The notes under the pieces were generated by a model. The model was not told the DNA's origin. It ran no database searches and saw nothing but the letters and a program-made list of their open reading frames with translations. DNA of 64,000 nt from Microlunatus parietis (lineage in GTDB: Bacteria > Actinomycetota > Actinomycetes > Propionibacteriales > Propionibacteriaceae): the NCBI RefSeq assembly GCF_013407955.1, contig NZ_JACCBU010000001.1, forward strand, positions 1,302,001 to 1,366,000, read 5' to 3'. The position numbers and the translations under genes were made by a program. The stretch's first letter is position 1, and each line of letters opens with the position of its first letter. Positions 35,411-44,841 of the stretch are shown here, in pieces.

Positions 35411-36002
35411 TCATTTCGCCGGGACGTCGGTCGACCTGGTCGGCAACGGCCCGACGGCGACGATGTGGCGGCCGCGGCCGTCGGTCCGGGTGGTCACCGT
35501 CAACGCCGGCCTGAAGTTGATGGCCGAGCACGACGCGATGGCCGACCTGTACTGGGTGCAGGACGAGCGGTTCATCGCGACCAAGCCGCAGGCCCTGCTG
35601 CCGTATCTCGACCGGACCCGGTTCTTCGCGGCCAACGCCGACATCGCGCACCAGGCCGGCATCGTCGACGACCGGCTGATCCCGATCCGGATGCTCGACT
35701 ACGAGACGTTCTCCCGGGAGCCGCGGATCGGCCTCGGCCACGGCTACAACGTGATCTTCGGCGCCCTGCAGATCCTGCGCTGGTGCGGCGTCCGCCGGAT
35801 CGACCTGTACGGCGTCGGGCTGCGCTACTGGTCCACCGACACGAGATTCGATCAGCGGGTCCGCGGCTTCGACGTCGACCTGCACCGCTCCGGCGACCAG
35901 GTCCGCCTGGTCCGGCAGGCCCTGGACATCCTCGAGGCCGACGGCATCGAGGTCGAGATCCACGGCGAGTCCGCCCTGTCGATCGCCCGCACCGCCCGCT
36001 GA
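35382..36002 (+). CDS. GNGP-motif protein (DUF115/GT42-like Rossmann fold), glycan operon
   Basis: The 206-residue protein begins with DLVGNGPTATMW, a glycine-rich loop seen in MptE-like DUF115 proteins and in bacterial sialyltransferase-like GT42 enzymes, and continues with AEHDAMADLYWVQDERFI. The C-terminal half has GYNVIFGALQILRWCGVRRIDLYGVGLRYW. A nucleotide-sugar or nucleotide-binding role is likely, but the family is not settled. AAGGCGGGG before ATG 35382 supports the start. Last gene of the three-gene operon. Confidence 0.6.
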   Translation: MANALTRLRDHFAGTSVDLVGNGPTATMWRPRPSVRVVTVNAGLKLMAEHDAMADLYWVQDERFIATKPQALLPYLDRTRFFAANADIAHQAGIVDDRLIPIRMLDYETFSREPRIGLGHGYNVIFGALQILRWCGVRRIDLYGVGLRYWSTDTRFDQRVRGFDVDLHRSGDQVRLVRQALDILEADGIEVEIHGESALSIARTAR

Positions 36003-36037
36003 CCCGCCGCGGAGCCGGGAAGAGTCAGCGGTCCGCC

Positions 36038-36700
36038 TCAGGACAGTTTCGCGCGCGCCTCCCGGCGCACCGGGGCGGGAAGTCGCTCCCCCATCCGCTC
36101 CAGGAACGCCCGCACCAGGTCGGGGCCGGCCGCGCCGGCGTGCTTGAGGGCGATCCCGACCGGCTTCGACACGAGGGGATCGGAATCGCCCGCGAGCAGC
36201 TCGGCGATCCGGAGGAGATCCTCGATGCCGTCGAGGTCCGGCGGCCGCGTGTACGCGAGCGGAGCCGTCATGGCCGTCCGCCGACGGAGTGGATCCGGCG
36301 ATGCCGCGAGGTCGAAGAGATCATCTCGCGGGCGCCCCTTCAGGAAGCCGCCGACCACCCGCGGCGCGGCGCGGTCGACCATGTCCCACGAGTCGATGCG
36401 GTCGTGCCGGTCGAGGTAGAGGCGGAAGCGCTGCTCCCGGTCGGCGTCGGCCATCCGCGGCGAGCGGACGGCGAAGTCCAGGACGCAGAAGGCCGCCAGG
36501 CGCGCCTCGTAGGGCTCCTCGTCGAGCAGCCGGCCGACCTCGTCGAGCGGCAGCGCGGCGAACGCCTTCGCGATATCGAAGACCGTGCCCATCCGCACGC
36601 CCATGACCCGGGCAGCACCGCGGTAGTGGCGGTTCGGGTGCGCGGCGGGATCCGCCGCCGCCTCGAGCTCAGCGACCAGGCCCTGCGCGGTGAGCGGCAT
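36038..36700 (-). CDS. DNA alkylation repair protein, AlkD-like (HEAT repeats)
   Basis: The 220-residue helical protein has HEAT-like repeats and the AlkD signature IDSWDMVDRAAPRVVG. Its Trp and Asp sit where AlkD recognises and cleaves alkylated bases without base flipping. ATG 36700 gives the usual start; the reading frame upstream is not conserved-looking. It removes bulky or positively charged alkylpurines from DNA. It stands as a single gene, convergent with the glycan operon. Confidence 0.75.
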   Translation of the reverse strand: MPLTAQGLVAELEAAADPAAHPNRHYRGAARVMGVRMGTVFDIAKAFAALPLDEVGRLLDEEPYEARLAAFCVLDFAVRSPRMADADREQRFRLYLDRHDRIDSWDMVDRAAPRVVGGFLKGRPRDDLFDLAASPDPLRRRTAMTAPLAYTRPPDLDGIEDLLRIAELLAGDSDPLVSKPVGIALKHAGAAGPDLVRAFLERMGERLPAPVRREARAKLS

Positions 36701-36769
36701 GGCTGCATCGTAGCGACGCTCTCGGCCGGAGTGGGATGCCGCGAGCGGCTGGCCCCTCGGCAATGGTCG

Positions 36770-37522
36770 TCAGCTGGCCAAGATCAACTCGGTGGCCTCG
36801 GCGACGGCCTGCCGGGAGCCGGCCAGGTTCCAGTGCTGGCCGCGGTGCTCGACGATCTCGGCCGCGCCGCCGGCGCCCAGGACCAGGGCGGCACCGGGCA
36901 GCCAGTCCCAGAGGTTGAGGTTCTTCTGCAGGAACAGGCCGGACCAGCCGCTGGCCACCCCGGCCAGGTCGATCGACGCCGAGCCGAGCATCCGTACCGT
37001 CGCGGTGGCGGCCACCACGGCCCGCCACGGCTGGAAATGATCATCGTCGGCGAACTTGGTCGGGTGCAGATAGGTGCAGACCGAGACCCGGTCCAGCGGC
37101 CGGTCCGCCAGCTCGGCGACCGGCTTCGCGTTGCGGGACGTCGGCCGGTCCGGGCCGCCGACCCAGAGCTCGTCGCGGGCCGGATAGTAGACGGCGCCGA
37201 CGATCGGCCCCTGCTCGTCGACCAGCCCGATCGCCGAGCACCAGTACGGGACCTGGGTGAGGAAGTTGTACGTACCGTCGACCGGGTCGATGTACCAGGT
37301 CCGGGCGCCGGGCCGGCTGGCGCCCTCCTCGCCGACCACGCCGTCGTCCGGCCGGTGCTCCAGCAGCCGGCCCACCACGCGTTCCTCGGCCGCGTGATCG
37401 GCGGCCGACACGACATCGGAGATCGACGTCTTGTAGTGGGTCTCGAGTCCGTCCGCCAGCATCGCCGCCGCCAGCGTGCCCGCGTCTCGGACCAGGTCGG
37501 CAGCAAGATCGGGATCGTTCAC
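36770..37522 (-). CDS. Inositol monophosphatase family protein
   Basis: The 250-residue protein has the metal-binding motifs GEEG (about 69-72), DPVDGTYNF (about 79-87) and WDWLPGAALV (about 200-209) of the IMPase/FBPase superfamily. It dephosphorylates inositol monophosphate, histidinol phosphate or a similar small phosphate in the cytoplasm; the exact substrate is open. The PHP-protein gene ends just upstream (37524), so the two may be one transcript. Confidence 0.85.
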   Translation of the reverse strand: MNDPDLAADLVRDAGTLAAAMLADGLETHYKTSISDVVSAADHAAEERVVGRLLEHRPDDGVVGEEGASRPGARTWYIDPVDGTYNFLTQVPYWCSAIGLVDEQGPIVGAVYYPARDELWVGGPDRPTSRNAKPVAELADRPLDRVSVCTYLHPTKFADDDHFQPWRAVVAATATVRMLGSASIDLAGVASGWSGLFLQKNLNLWDWLPGAALVLGAGGAAEIVEHRGQHWNLAGSRQAVAEATELILAS

Positions 37523-37523
37523 G

Positions 37524-38564
37524 TCACGACCCTATCGACCGGGCGGAACGGCTCGCGCACCAGTCCAGCAGCCGCTGCACCGGCCAGGTGTTGATCACTC
37601 GGTCCGGGTCGATGCCGGCCGCCTCGGCCCGTTCGCAGCCGTACGCCAGGAAGTCCAGCTGACCGGGCGCATGCGCGTCGGTGTCGATCGAGAACAGGCA
37701 GTCCATCTCCACGGCCAACTGGAGCAGCCGGGTCGGCGGGTCCCGGCGCTCCGGCCGCGAGTTGATCTCCACCGCGACGCCGAACGCCCGGCACGCCTCG
37801 AACACCACCTCGGCGTCGAACGTCGACTCCGGCCTGGTGCCCCGGTTGCCCTCGATCAGCCGGCCGGTGCAATGGCCCAGGATGTTGGTCCGCGGGTTGG
37901 CGATCGCGGTGACCATCCGGTGCGTCATCGACTCGGAATCCATGCGCAGCTTGGAATGCACGCTGGAGACGACCACCTCGAGGTCGGCGAGCAGCTCGTC
38001 CTCCGCGTCCAGCGAGCCGTCGTCGAGGATGTCGACCTCGATGCCCTTGAGGATCCGGAACGGCGCCAGCACCTCGTTCAAATCCTCGATCACCGCCAGC
38101 TGCTGCCGGCGCCGCTCGGTGGTCAGGCCACGGGCGACCGTGAGCCGCGGCGAATGATCGGTGATCGCGCAGTACTCGTGGCCGATTGCCCGCGCCGTGA
38201 TCATGGTCTCGTCCAGCGGGCTGCCGCCGTCGGACCAGTCGGAGTGGCAGTGCAGGTCGCCCAGGATCTTCGCCCGGAGTTGATCACCGCCGGTGGTCAG
38301 CGGCGCCTTCGCGTCCCGCAACTGCTGCAGATAGTCGGGTACGGCGCCCGCCATCGCCTGGCCGATCACCGCCGCCGTCTTCGGGCCGATGCCGGTGAGC
38401 TTGCCCCAGCTGCCGCGCTCCTGGTGTTCCTGCCGCTCGGCCTCGGACAGCTGGTCGACCGCGTCGGCCGCCCGCCGGTACGCCTTCACCCGGTGGGTGT
38501 CGGCCCGGCTCCGCTCCAGCAGGAAGCCGATCTCGCGCAGCGCGACGACGGGGTTCATGATCAT
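37524..38564 (-). CDS. PHP-domain phosphoesterase with helix-hairpin-helix (PolX-like, no polymerase domain)
   Basis: The 346-residue protein begins with a PolX-type helical region and a helix-hairpin-helix (LTGIGPKTAAVIGQAM, about 55-70). A PHP domain follows: DLHCHSDWSDGGSPLDE, YCAITDHSPRL, GIEVDIL, SSVHSK and DTDAHAPGQ supply the metal ligands. DNA polymerase X has a nucleotidyltransferase domain between these parts; here it is missing. Phosphoesterase or nuclease activity on DNA ends is possible. Start ATG 38564 overlaps the pirin gene stop as ATGA. Confidence 0.75.
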   Translation of the reverse strand: MIMNPVVALREIGFLLERSRADTHRVKAYRRAADAVDQLSEAERQEHQERGSWGKLTGIGPKTAAVIGQAMAGAVPDYLQQLRDAKAPLTTGGDQLRAKILGDLHCHSDWSDGGSPLDETMITARAIGHEYCAITDHSPRLTVARGLTTERRRQQLAVIEDLNEVLAPFRILKGIEVDILDDGSLDAEDELLADLEVVVSSVHSKLRMDSESMTHRMVTAIANPRTNILGHCTGRLIEGNRGTRPESTFDAEVVFEACRAFGVAVEINSRPERRDPPTRLLQLAVEMDCLFSIDTDAHAPGQLDFLAYGCERAEAAGIDPDRVINTWPVQRLLDWCASRSARSIGS

Positions 38565-39553
38565 CCGGCCTTTCCATGGTCGGGGTTCTCCGGGCTTCGA
38601 CGGGGCCGCGGACGAAGGCGTACCGTCGGCATCTCGGGGGCCTCCATCACGCGTTCGGTGCGATCCACGACGGGCGGGAAGCGGTCCGCCCGGTCCAGCC
38701 ACTCCTGCCGGTAGCCGGCCACCTCGTCGTGGCTGCGGCCGACGAAGTTCCACCACATGACGATCTCCTCGGCGAACGGCTCGCCACCCAGCAGCAGCAC
38801 TCGGCCGCCGGCCTCGCTGCGCAGGGTGAGTGTGTCCCGCCCGGTGCCGAGATAGAGAAGTTGATCATGCTCGACCTCGCGGCCGGCGATCTCGACGGTG
38901 CCGGTGATCACGAACCCTCCGTGCTCGTACGCCGACCGCAGCAGGAGGGTCAGCTCGGCGCCCGGCTGGAGTTCCAGATCGACCGCCAGCAAGGGCGTGT
39001 ACGTCTCTGCCGGCGACCGTACCTCCCCGACGGCGCCGAGCAGCATGGTCCCGGACGCACCGTCGCCGGACACCGTGGGCAGCGAGCGGTGCGACACGAA
39101 GGTCGGCGCCGTGAACCGCGCCGACTCGGGCAGGGCGAGCCACAGCTGCAGACCGTGCATCGTCGGCGGCTTGTCCGCCGGCGACAGCTCGCTGTGCACG
39201 ATGCCGCGGCCGGCCGTCATCAGATGCAGCTCGCCGGGCCGGACCCGGACCCGGCTGCCCAGGCTGTCGGCATGATCGATCTCACCCTCGAGCAGCCAGG
39301 TCACCGTCTGCAGGCCGGTGTGCGGGTGCGCCCAGACCCGCATGCCGGGCGCGTCGGCCACGTCCTCCGGCCCGTAATGATCAAGGAAGCACCAGGCGCC
39401 GATCATCCGGATGTTCCGGTCCGGCAGGGCCCGGAACACCTGGGTGGTCTTGCCGAGCCAGACCGTACGGCCGGTCAGCAGCAACTCCTCCGGCCCGGCG
39501 GCCCCGGACGCGGCACAGGCGTACTCGTCCGGCTTGGTCTCGACGTCACTCAC
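38561..39553 (-). CDS. Pirin family protein
   Basis: The 330-residue bicupin has the pirin signature: MIGAWCFLDHYGPEDV, MRVWAHPHTGLQTVTWLLEGEIDHADSLG and ELHLMTAGRGIVHSE provide the three His and one Glu of the iron site. Pirins act as redox-sensing regulators or quercetinase-like dioxygenases. GTG 39553 is chosen with GAGG about 10 bases upstream; a longer start is possible. It leads the operon pirin - PHP protein - IMPase. Confidence 0.85.
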   Translation of the reverse strand: MSDVETKPDEYACAASGAAGPEELLLTGRTVWLGKTTQVFRALPDRNIRMIGAWCFLDHYGPEDVADAPGMRVWAHPHTGLQTVTWLLEGEIDHADSLGSRVRVRPGELHLMTAGRGIVHSELSPADKPPTMHGLQLWLALPESARFTAPTFVSHRSLPTVSGDGASGTMLLGAVGEVRSPAETYTPLLAVDLELQPGAELTLLLRSAYEHGGFVITGTVEIAGREVEHDQLLYLGTGRDTLTLRSEAGGRVLLLGGEPFAEEIVMWWNFVGRSHDEVAGYRQEWLDRADRFPPVVDRTERVMEAPEMPTVRLRPRPRRSPENPDHGKAG

Positions 39554-39620
39554 GGGCGGCCTCCTCTCCCTCACGAAGCTTAGGGCGGGCGGCCGACGGC
39601 GGGTGCAATAGGCTCAGGCC

Positions 39621-40829
39621 ATGGCCGCGACCACTCGAGGGATCATCAAGTCGCTGCTCCCCTCGGCCAAGACGCGCGCCGCGATCGGTCGTCGACTGTC
39701 GGCCGTCACCGGAGCCATGGCGACCGCCACGGTCGCCGAGATGGAGGCCCGGCACACCTGGTTCGTCCGGCTCGACGCCAAGCACCGGTCCTGGATCACG
39801 CTGGTCGCCCAGGCCGGCATCGAGGGCTTCGTGCACTGGTTCAGCGAGCCGGAGCCGGCCGGGCCCAGCACGATGGACGTGTTCGGGTCGGCGCCCCGCG
39901 AACTGGCCCGGAAGATCTCGCTGTACCAGACGGTCGAACTGGTCCGGACCACGATCGACGTGGTCGAACAACAGATCGACGAGGTGATGCCGCGGGCCGA
40001 CCGGCCGATCCTGCACGCGGCGATCCTGCACTACAGCCGGGAGTTGGCGTTCTCCGCGGCCGAGATCTATGCCCGGGCCGCCGAACTGCGCGGCGCCTGG
40101 GACGCCCGGCTGGAGGCGCTCGTGGTCGACGCGGTGCTCCGCGGCGAGACCGACGAGGCCGTACTCTCGCGGGCGTCGACGCTCGGCTGGGGCTCGGCGA
40201 CGACGGCCGTGGTGGTCGTCGGGCCGGCCCCGGAACACGAACCGGCGCAGGCCATCGAGTCGATCCGGCACGCCGCGACCAAGGACGGGCTGGACATGCT
40301 CGGTGCCGTCCAGGGCGACCGGCTGGCGATCATCCTCGGCGGCGCCGAACTGGCCGAGCCGGACCGGGCCGCGGCGGCGACGGCGCGCTTCGTCGACCGG
40401 TTCGGGCCGGGACCGGTGGTGGTCGGGCCGCCGGTGGATCACCTGATGGACGCGCCGGCTAGCACCCGTGCCGCCCTGTCCGGCTTCCGGGCCGCGGCCG
40501 CCTGGCCGGAGGCGCCGCGGCCGGTCAACGCCCAGGACCTGCTGCCGGAACGGGCGCTGTCCGGCGACGGGCACGCCCGCCGCGCTCTGGCCCACGACAT
40601 CTACCTGCCCTTGGCAGAGGCCGGCGGCGGGCTGCTGGACACGCTGATCACGTTCCTCGACCACGGCAACTCGGTCGAGGCCGCGGCCCGCGCGCTGTTC
40701 GTACACGCCAACACGGTGCGCTACCGGCTGCGGCGGATCCACGAGGTCACCGGCTACGGGCCGACCGATCCGCGCGACGCGTACACGCTGCGGATGGCCC
40801 TCACCCTCGGCCGCCTGCTGAAGCCGTGA
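39621..40829 (+). CDS. fasR: FasR-like regulator (PucR/CdaR-type) of fatty-acid synthesis
   Basis: The 402-residue protein has a long helical N-terminal region, a GGDEF-like regulatory middle, and a C-terminal PucR-type HTH (LITFLDHGNSVEAAARALFVHANTVRYRLRRIHEVTGYGP, about 350-390). Sequence pattern and position between aceE and fabD match FasR of Streptomyces and Rv2242 of M. tuberculosis, which activate the fab operon. Here a 5.6-kb insertion separates it from fabD. A GNAT-like gene overlaps its stop. Confidence 0.85.
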   Translation: MAATTRGIIKSLLPSAKTRAAIGRRLSAVTGAMATATVAEMEARHTWFVRLDAKHRSWITLVAQAGIEGFVHWFSEPEPAGPSTMDVFGSAPRELARKISLYQTVELVRTTIDVVEQQIDEVMPRADRPILHAAILHYSRELAFSAAEIYARAAELRGAWDARLEALVVDAVLRGETDEAVLSRASTLGWGSATTAVVVVGPAPEHEPAQAIESIRHAATKDGLDMLGAVQGDRLAIILGGAELAEPDRAAAATARFVDRFGPGPVVVGPPVDHLMDAPASTRAALSGFRAAAAWPEAPRPVNAQDLLPERALSGDGHARRALAHDIYLPLAEAGGGLLDTLITFLDHGNSVEAAARALFVHANTVRYRLRRIHEVTGYGPTDPRDAYTLRMALTLGRLLKP

Positions 40830-41515
40830 CCCTCGATCCCCGGCGGGTCGCGGCGATCGAGGCCAGCCGGGCCTGGTACGAGCTGACGTACGGACTGCAC
40901 GGGATCCGGCATGGCGTCGAGGACGGACTCTGGATCGCCCTGGACCCTCCGCCGCCGTGGCACTCGGGCGCGTTGACCTTGCGGCCCGGGCTGTCCGCGG
41001 CCTGGGTGGCCGAGCAGCTCGGCCCCGACTTCGCTCTGTCAGTCGCCGACGCCTACGCCGACCTCGATCTCTCGCGGTACGGGTTCGAGGTGCTCTTCGA
41101 CGCGACCTGGATCCACGCGCCGGCGCCGACCGCCGGCCCCGTGCCCGACGGCTGGTCCGTGATCGACTCCGCGCCGGCCCTCGCCGAGTGGAGCGAACTG
41201 CACGACTATCGCGGCGTGCTCACCGAGCCGAGCCTGCGGCTGCCCGACCTGCGAGTCCTGGCCCGCCGCCGCGGCACCATGATCACCGCCGGCGCCGTGT
41301 TGCACCGGACCGGCCCGGTCGTCGCCGTCTCCAACGTCTGGTCGGCCGAGCCACCCTCGGGCTGGGCCGAGATCATGATCATGGCCGGCCGGCTGTTCCC
41401 TGGTCGGCCCATGGTCGGGTACGAGAGCGGCCGGGACCTGGCTGACGCCCGGGCCGCCGGCTTCGTCGCCGTCGGCCCGCACCGGGTCTGGCGCCCGTGT
41501 CGCGATTTCTCTTGA
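40826..41515 (+). CDS. GNAT-like hypothetical protein coupled to fasR
   Basis: The 229-residue protein shows a weak acetyltransferase-like C-terminus (VVAVSNVWSAEPPSGWAEIMIMAGRLFPGRPMVGYESG, then DARAAGFVAVGPHRVW) but no clear acetyl-CoA loop. The start GTG 40826 overlaps the fasR stop (GTGA), so expression is linked to the regulator. The acyl-CoA signal of FasR makes a CoA-binding partner attractive, but that is speculation. Confidence 0.6.
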   Translation: MTLDPRRVAAIEASRAWYELTYGLHGIRHGVEDGLWIALDPPPPWHSGALTLRPGLSAAWVAEQLGPDFALSVADAYADLDLSRYGFEVLFDATWIHAPAPTAGPVPDGWSVIDSAPALAEWSELHDYRGVLTEPSLRLPDLRVLARRRGTMITAGAVLHRTGPVVAVSNVWSAEPPSGWAEIMIMAGRLFPGRPMVGYESGRDLADARAAGFVAVGPHRVWRPCRDFS

Positions 41516-41567
41516 CATCGGCGTATTCAACGTTGGAATGGCCCGGAGCGCTCCATCAGCAGTGATT

Positions 41568-42344
41568 TCACGACATCGGTCGGGTGAGCCAGGTGCCGAC
41601 TGCGTCCATGAACGGCTCGAACCTTCCGTACCAGACCGAATGGTCGGAGTCCGGAATGATCATGGTCTCGACTCCGAATCCGCGTAGCTCTGCGGCTCTC
41701 GTTCGCCGTCGCTCCGATTCCGAACCGCCCGGATCGGCGAACACCGCGAGTGACCGGCCCGGGACGACGGGCGCCGGCGGCCGGCTTCGGAACTCGAGCA
41801 CCAGGCTGACCCCGGTCGGCACGTCGAAGTCGCGAGCCGACGCCTCCTCGGCCAGCCGGTCGGCATCGGTCCAGGTCGGGCGCCGCGCGCGGAGACCGTC
41901 CAGGGTGCGGTTCACCTTGTTCTGCGACCAGCCGTCGATCAGCCGAGCCCGCTCCTTGGCAAGATCCTCCCCCGCAAGCCGGTCCGCCGGCACCGGATCC
42001 TCGCCGGGCGCGCCGACCGTGGCGTCCACGTAGATCGCCCGCTCCGGCTGCAGCGCGTCGAGACTCAACGCACCGATCGCGCCGCCGATCGACTGGCCGA
42101 TCAGCACCGCAGGTCTGGCGGGGACCGAACGGGCCAGCGCCTCAACGCAGGTCTCGAACGTCGCTTCGGGATCCGGGTCCGAGCCGCCGTGACCGGGAAG
42201 ATCAACGGCGAGCGCCCGGTAACCCAGGTCGGCCAGCGCGGGCCCGACCCGGTGGTACTGCCGCCAACTGCCCATCAGCCCGTGCAGCAGCACGGCCACC
42301 CGACCGCCGGCGCCCCATTCCCGGTAGTGCAGCTCGCCGCCCAT
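41568..42344 (-). CDS. Alpha/beta hydrolase
   Basis: The 258-residue protein has the hydrolase fold: VAVLLHGLMGSWRQYHRVG (oxyanion side), VLIGQSIGGAIG with nucleophile Ser, VFADPGG near the acid position and DSDHSVWYG with the likely catalytic His. The lid region is acidic and arginine-rich. The substrate is unknown. ATG 42344 is preceded by GGCAGG; GTG 42353 is possible. It lies alone between fasR and a two-component system. Confidence 0.8.
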   Translation of the reverse strand: MGGELHYREWGAGGRVAVLLHGLMGSWRQYHRVGPALADLGYRALAVDLPGHGGSDPDPEATFETCVEALARSVPARPAVLIGQSIGGAIGALSLDALQPERAIYVDATVGAPGEDPVPADRLAGEDLAKERARLIDGWSQNKVNRTLDGLRARRPTWTDADRLAEEASARDFDVPTGVSLVLEFRSRPPAPVVPGRSLAVFADPGGSESERRRTRAAELRGFGVETMIIPDSDHSVWYGRFEPFMDAVGTWLTRPMS

Positions 42345-42468
42345 GCGGAACACCCTGCCAGGTCGGGCGCCCCAGACGTCGCCGAGCGGACCCGTTGACC
42401 GGCAGATCGTGGCTCGAACAGGGTCAAGTCGTCCGCTCGGCGGGTGTCCGGACCGGGGTCGGCGTGGG

Positions 42469-43101
42469 TTACGGCAGCAGTCCGTGGGACATGGCGGTGG
42501 TGACGGCTGCCGTACGGTCGGAGACCTCCAGCTTGCTGAAGATTCGCAACAGGTGGGACTTGACCGTCGCCTCGCTGATGAACAGGGCCCGGCCGATCTC
42601 GGCGTTGGTCTTGCCGGTGGCGACCAGCGACAAGACGTCGAGCTCGCGGCGCGACAGTTGGGCCCGACCCGGATCGCGGACGCGCTTGACCAGGCGGGAC
42701 GCCACGGACGGAGTCAGCACCGTCTCCCCGGTCGCGGCCGCTCGGACGGCGTTGACGAGGTCGGCGCGGGAGACGTCCTTGAGCAGGTAGCCCGCCGCGC
42801 CCGCATCCACGGCGCGCAGGATGTCGGCGTCGGTCTCGTACGTGGTCAGGACGACCACCGCTACGCCGGGCCGTCGCTGCAGGATCTGCTCGGTCGCCGC
42901 CACTCCGTCCATCCGCGGCATCCGCAGGTCCATCAGGACGACGTCGATCTCCTGCTCCGCGATCGCGTCGACCGCCTCCGCGCCGGACGAAGCCTCGGCG
43001 ACGACGGTGATGTCCGGCTCGGCCTCCAGCATGCCGCGGACACCCTCCCGGACGATCGCGTGATCGTCGGCGAGGAGCACCCGGATCGGCCCGCTCACCA
43101 C
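42469..43101 (-). CDS. NarL/LuxR-family response regulator
   Basis: The 210-residue protein has a receiver domain with [12 protein letters not shown] and phospho-acceptor Asp in [13 protein letters not shown], and a LuxR HTH at the C-terminus ([43 protein letters not shown]). It overlaps the histidine kinase gene by 7 bp and is its cognate partner. Target genes are unknown; nearby candidates are the SulP transporter and the small membrane protein. Confidence 0.9.
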   Translation of the reverse strand: MVSGPIRVLLADDHAIVREGVRGMLEAEPDITVVAEASSGAEAVDAIAEQEIDVVLMDLRMPRMDGVAATEQILQRRPGVAVVVLTTYETDADILRAVDAGAAGYLLKDVSRADLVNAVRAAATGETVLTPSVASRLVKRVRDPGRAQLSRRELDVLSLVATGKTNAEIGRALFISEATVKSHLLRIFSKLEVSDRTAAVTTAMSHGLLP

Positions 43102-44129
43102 GGCACCTCCACCGTCACTGTCGTTCCGGCACCGGGCCTGCTGTCGAGGCGCAGCGTGCCGCCGATGTCCTCGGCCCGCTTGCGCATCCCGGCCAGTCCG
43201 AAGCCCGAGCGAGGCTCCTCCGGGTCGAACCCCGTACCGTCATCGGTCACGCTGAGCCGGACGGTGTCCGCCGTCTCGGACAACTCCACGGTGACCTGCC
43301 GCGCTCCCGCGTGCTTGCCGATGTTGGCCAGCGCCTCCTGCGCAGACCGGAGCAGGACCACCTCGACGGCCGTCGACAACCCGTCGATGTCCTGCAGCCG
43401 TACGGTCACCTCGGCCGATGTCTGCGCCCCGACGAGGTCGGCCCGCCGCCGGATCGCCTCGGCCAGTGTGCCGGACGCGAGCGGGCTCGGCGTCAGCGTG
43501 GCGACCATGGCACGGGCCTCGGCCAGATTCTCGCGCGCGGTCTCGGTCGCCAGCGCCAGGTGTCGCCGGGCGGCCGGGAGATCGGCCTCCAGTTCGGACT
43601 CGGCCGCCTGAACCAGTGTCACGATGCTGGTGAATCCCTGGGCGAGCGTGTCGTGGATCTCGCCGGCCAGCCGGGTCCGTTCGGTCGCGATGCCGGCTTC
43701 ACGGGATAACAGTTCCACCTGTTCCCGGCTGGCCTCCAGCTGTTCGATCAGCTGCGCTCGTTGGTTGCTCTGTTCCATCATCTGACCTATCCACAAGCCG
43801 AGCAGAATCGCCGATCCGCCCACGGCCAGCCCCATGATCAACGAGGTCGGCAGGAAGCGTGCCTCGGGTCCGGCCCGGAGCACCAGCATGATCGACGGCA
43901 GCGCGGCGGAGACCGCCGCGAAGATCACCGCCACGCGCAGCCGGCACCCCAGGAACACCATCGGGAACACCAGGCCCCAGCCGACGGGGATCATCGGCTG
44001 GAACGCCAGGCCCGCCGCGAAGATCACCAACGTGACGACCGTGAACAGCACCGGCACGTTCCGGGCGTCCGGCCCGAGGTGCCGCCTGCCGTAGCCGCGG
44101 TACCACGCATACAGCCCGAGCAGCGCCAC
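43095..44129 (-). CDS. Sensor histidine kinase, NarL/LiaS-type (HisKA_3)
   Basis: The 344-residue protein has four to five N-terminal membrane segments, a coiled coil ([19 protein letters not shown]), a HisKA_3 dimerisation domain with [17 protein letters not shown] (phospho-His), and an ATPase domain ending [32 protein letters not shown] 44129 is the only start after an in-frame stop at 44170. It is co-transcribed with a small membrane protein upstream and the response regulator downstream. The signal is unknown, perhaps membrane stress. Confidence 0.85.
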   Translation of the reverse strand: MALLGLYAWYRGYGRRHLGPDARNVPVLFTVVTLVIFAAGLAFQPMIPVGWGLVFPMVFLGCRLRVAVIFAAVSAALPSIMLVLRAGPEARFLPTSLIMGLAVGGSAILLGLWIGQMMEQSNQRAQLIEQLEASREQVELLSREAGIATERTRLAGEIHDTLAQGFTSIVTLVQAAESELEADLPAARRHLALATETARENLAEARAMVATLTPSPLASGTLAEAIRRRADLVGAQTSAEVTVRLQDIDGLSTAVEVVLLRSAQEALANIGKHAGARQVTVELSETADTVRLSVTDDGTGFDPEEPRSGFGLAGMRKRAEDIGGTLRLDSRPGAGTTVTVEVPW

Positions 44130-44168
44130 GGCAGCGCCGACGCGTTCGACGACCGAGCCCGCCTGCGG

Positions 44169-44390
44169 TCAGGCGGCCGATCGGCCGCGTCGGGCGAGGG
44201 TGACGAAGAAGACTCCGGCGTACGTGCCGCCGAACCCGATCGCCGCGCACCAGGCTCCCCAGACCAGGCCGGCGGCGGCATCGCCAGTGAAGATCATCGG
44301 GAACAGGCAGCCGAACATCATGGCGATGGCGGCCGCCAGTCCGCCGCTCGCCGCCGCGTCCCCGTGGATACTGATCGTCGATCGGCTCAC
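44169..44390 (-). CDS. Small two-segment membrane protein linked to a two-component system
   Basis: The 73-residue protein has two hydrophobic segments (GGLAAAIAMMFGCLFPMIF and LVWGAWCAAIGFGGTYAGVFFVTLA) and a short basic tail. AAAGGA stands 7 bases before GTG 44390, which decides this start over the longer frame. The family is not recognised. As first gene of the kinase operon it may modulate the sensor. Confidence 0.65.
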   Translation of the reverse strand: MSRSTISIHGDAAASGGLAAAIAMMFGCLFPMIFTGDAAAGLVWGAWCAAIGFGGTYAGVFFVTLARRGRSAA

Positions 44391-44841
44391 GATCGATTCC
44401 TTTCGCTCGACTCGACGCCGGACCTGACGTCCGGCTCGGCTCAAGCGTCTCGTCGGTGGGATACCGAGCGGTAGGACCGGGCGATGGAACCGGATTCCAC
44501 CGATCGGTGGATACCGGTGCCGGCCGAGGTGTGTCTGCCAGGCTCGGTCCCGATCAACCGTCCGGCTGGCCGGGATCAAGATCAATCCGTTGCGTCGAAC
44601 GGCATGATCACCGGCACCGCCGATCGATGCTGCAGACACCGTACGAGGACAAGATCGGCTTCGGCGACCTGAAATCTCGATTCCGGGAACTCGTCCGCAG
44701 GTCGCCGAGTTGTCAGGGCAGATGCCGGGCTCGGGGCCGGCCGGCCAGCGACTGCGGAGACGGAGGCCCCGATGATCTTGTCCGACCCTGTGATCTTGTC
44801 GAGCCCGGTGCCGGCCGGACGACGGAATCCATGATCAACTG
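44391..44841. other. Gene-free 451-bp region upstream of the SulP gene
   Basis: This region separates the kinase operon (minus) from the SulP gene (plus) and must hold both promoters. It contains a direct repeat TGATCTTGTC (44773-44782, 44791-44800) and several GATC palindromes near 44576-44606 and 44831-44838. No frame has a credible start and codon pattern. Confidence 0.5.

Noticed and set aside
35465..37594. Plus-strand 709-codon open frame
   Set aside because: It is antisense to the AlkD-like and IMPase genes and out of frame with the GNGP-motif gene, with no recognisable domain.
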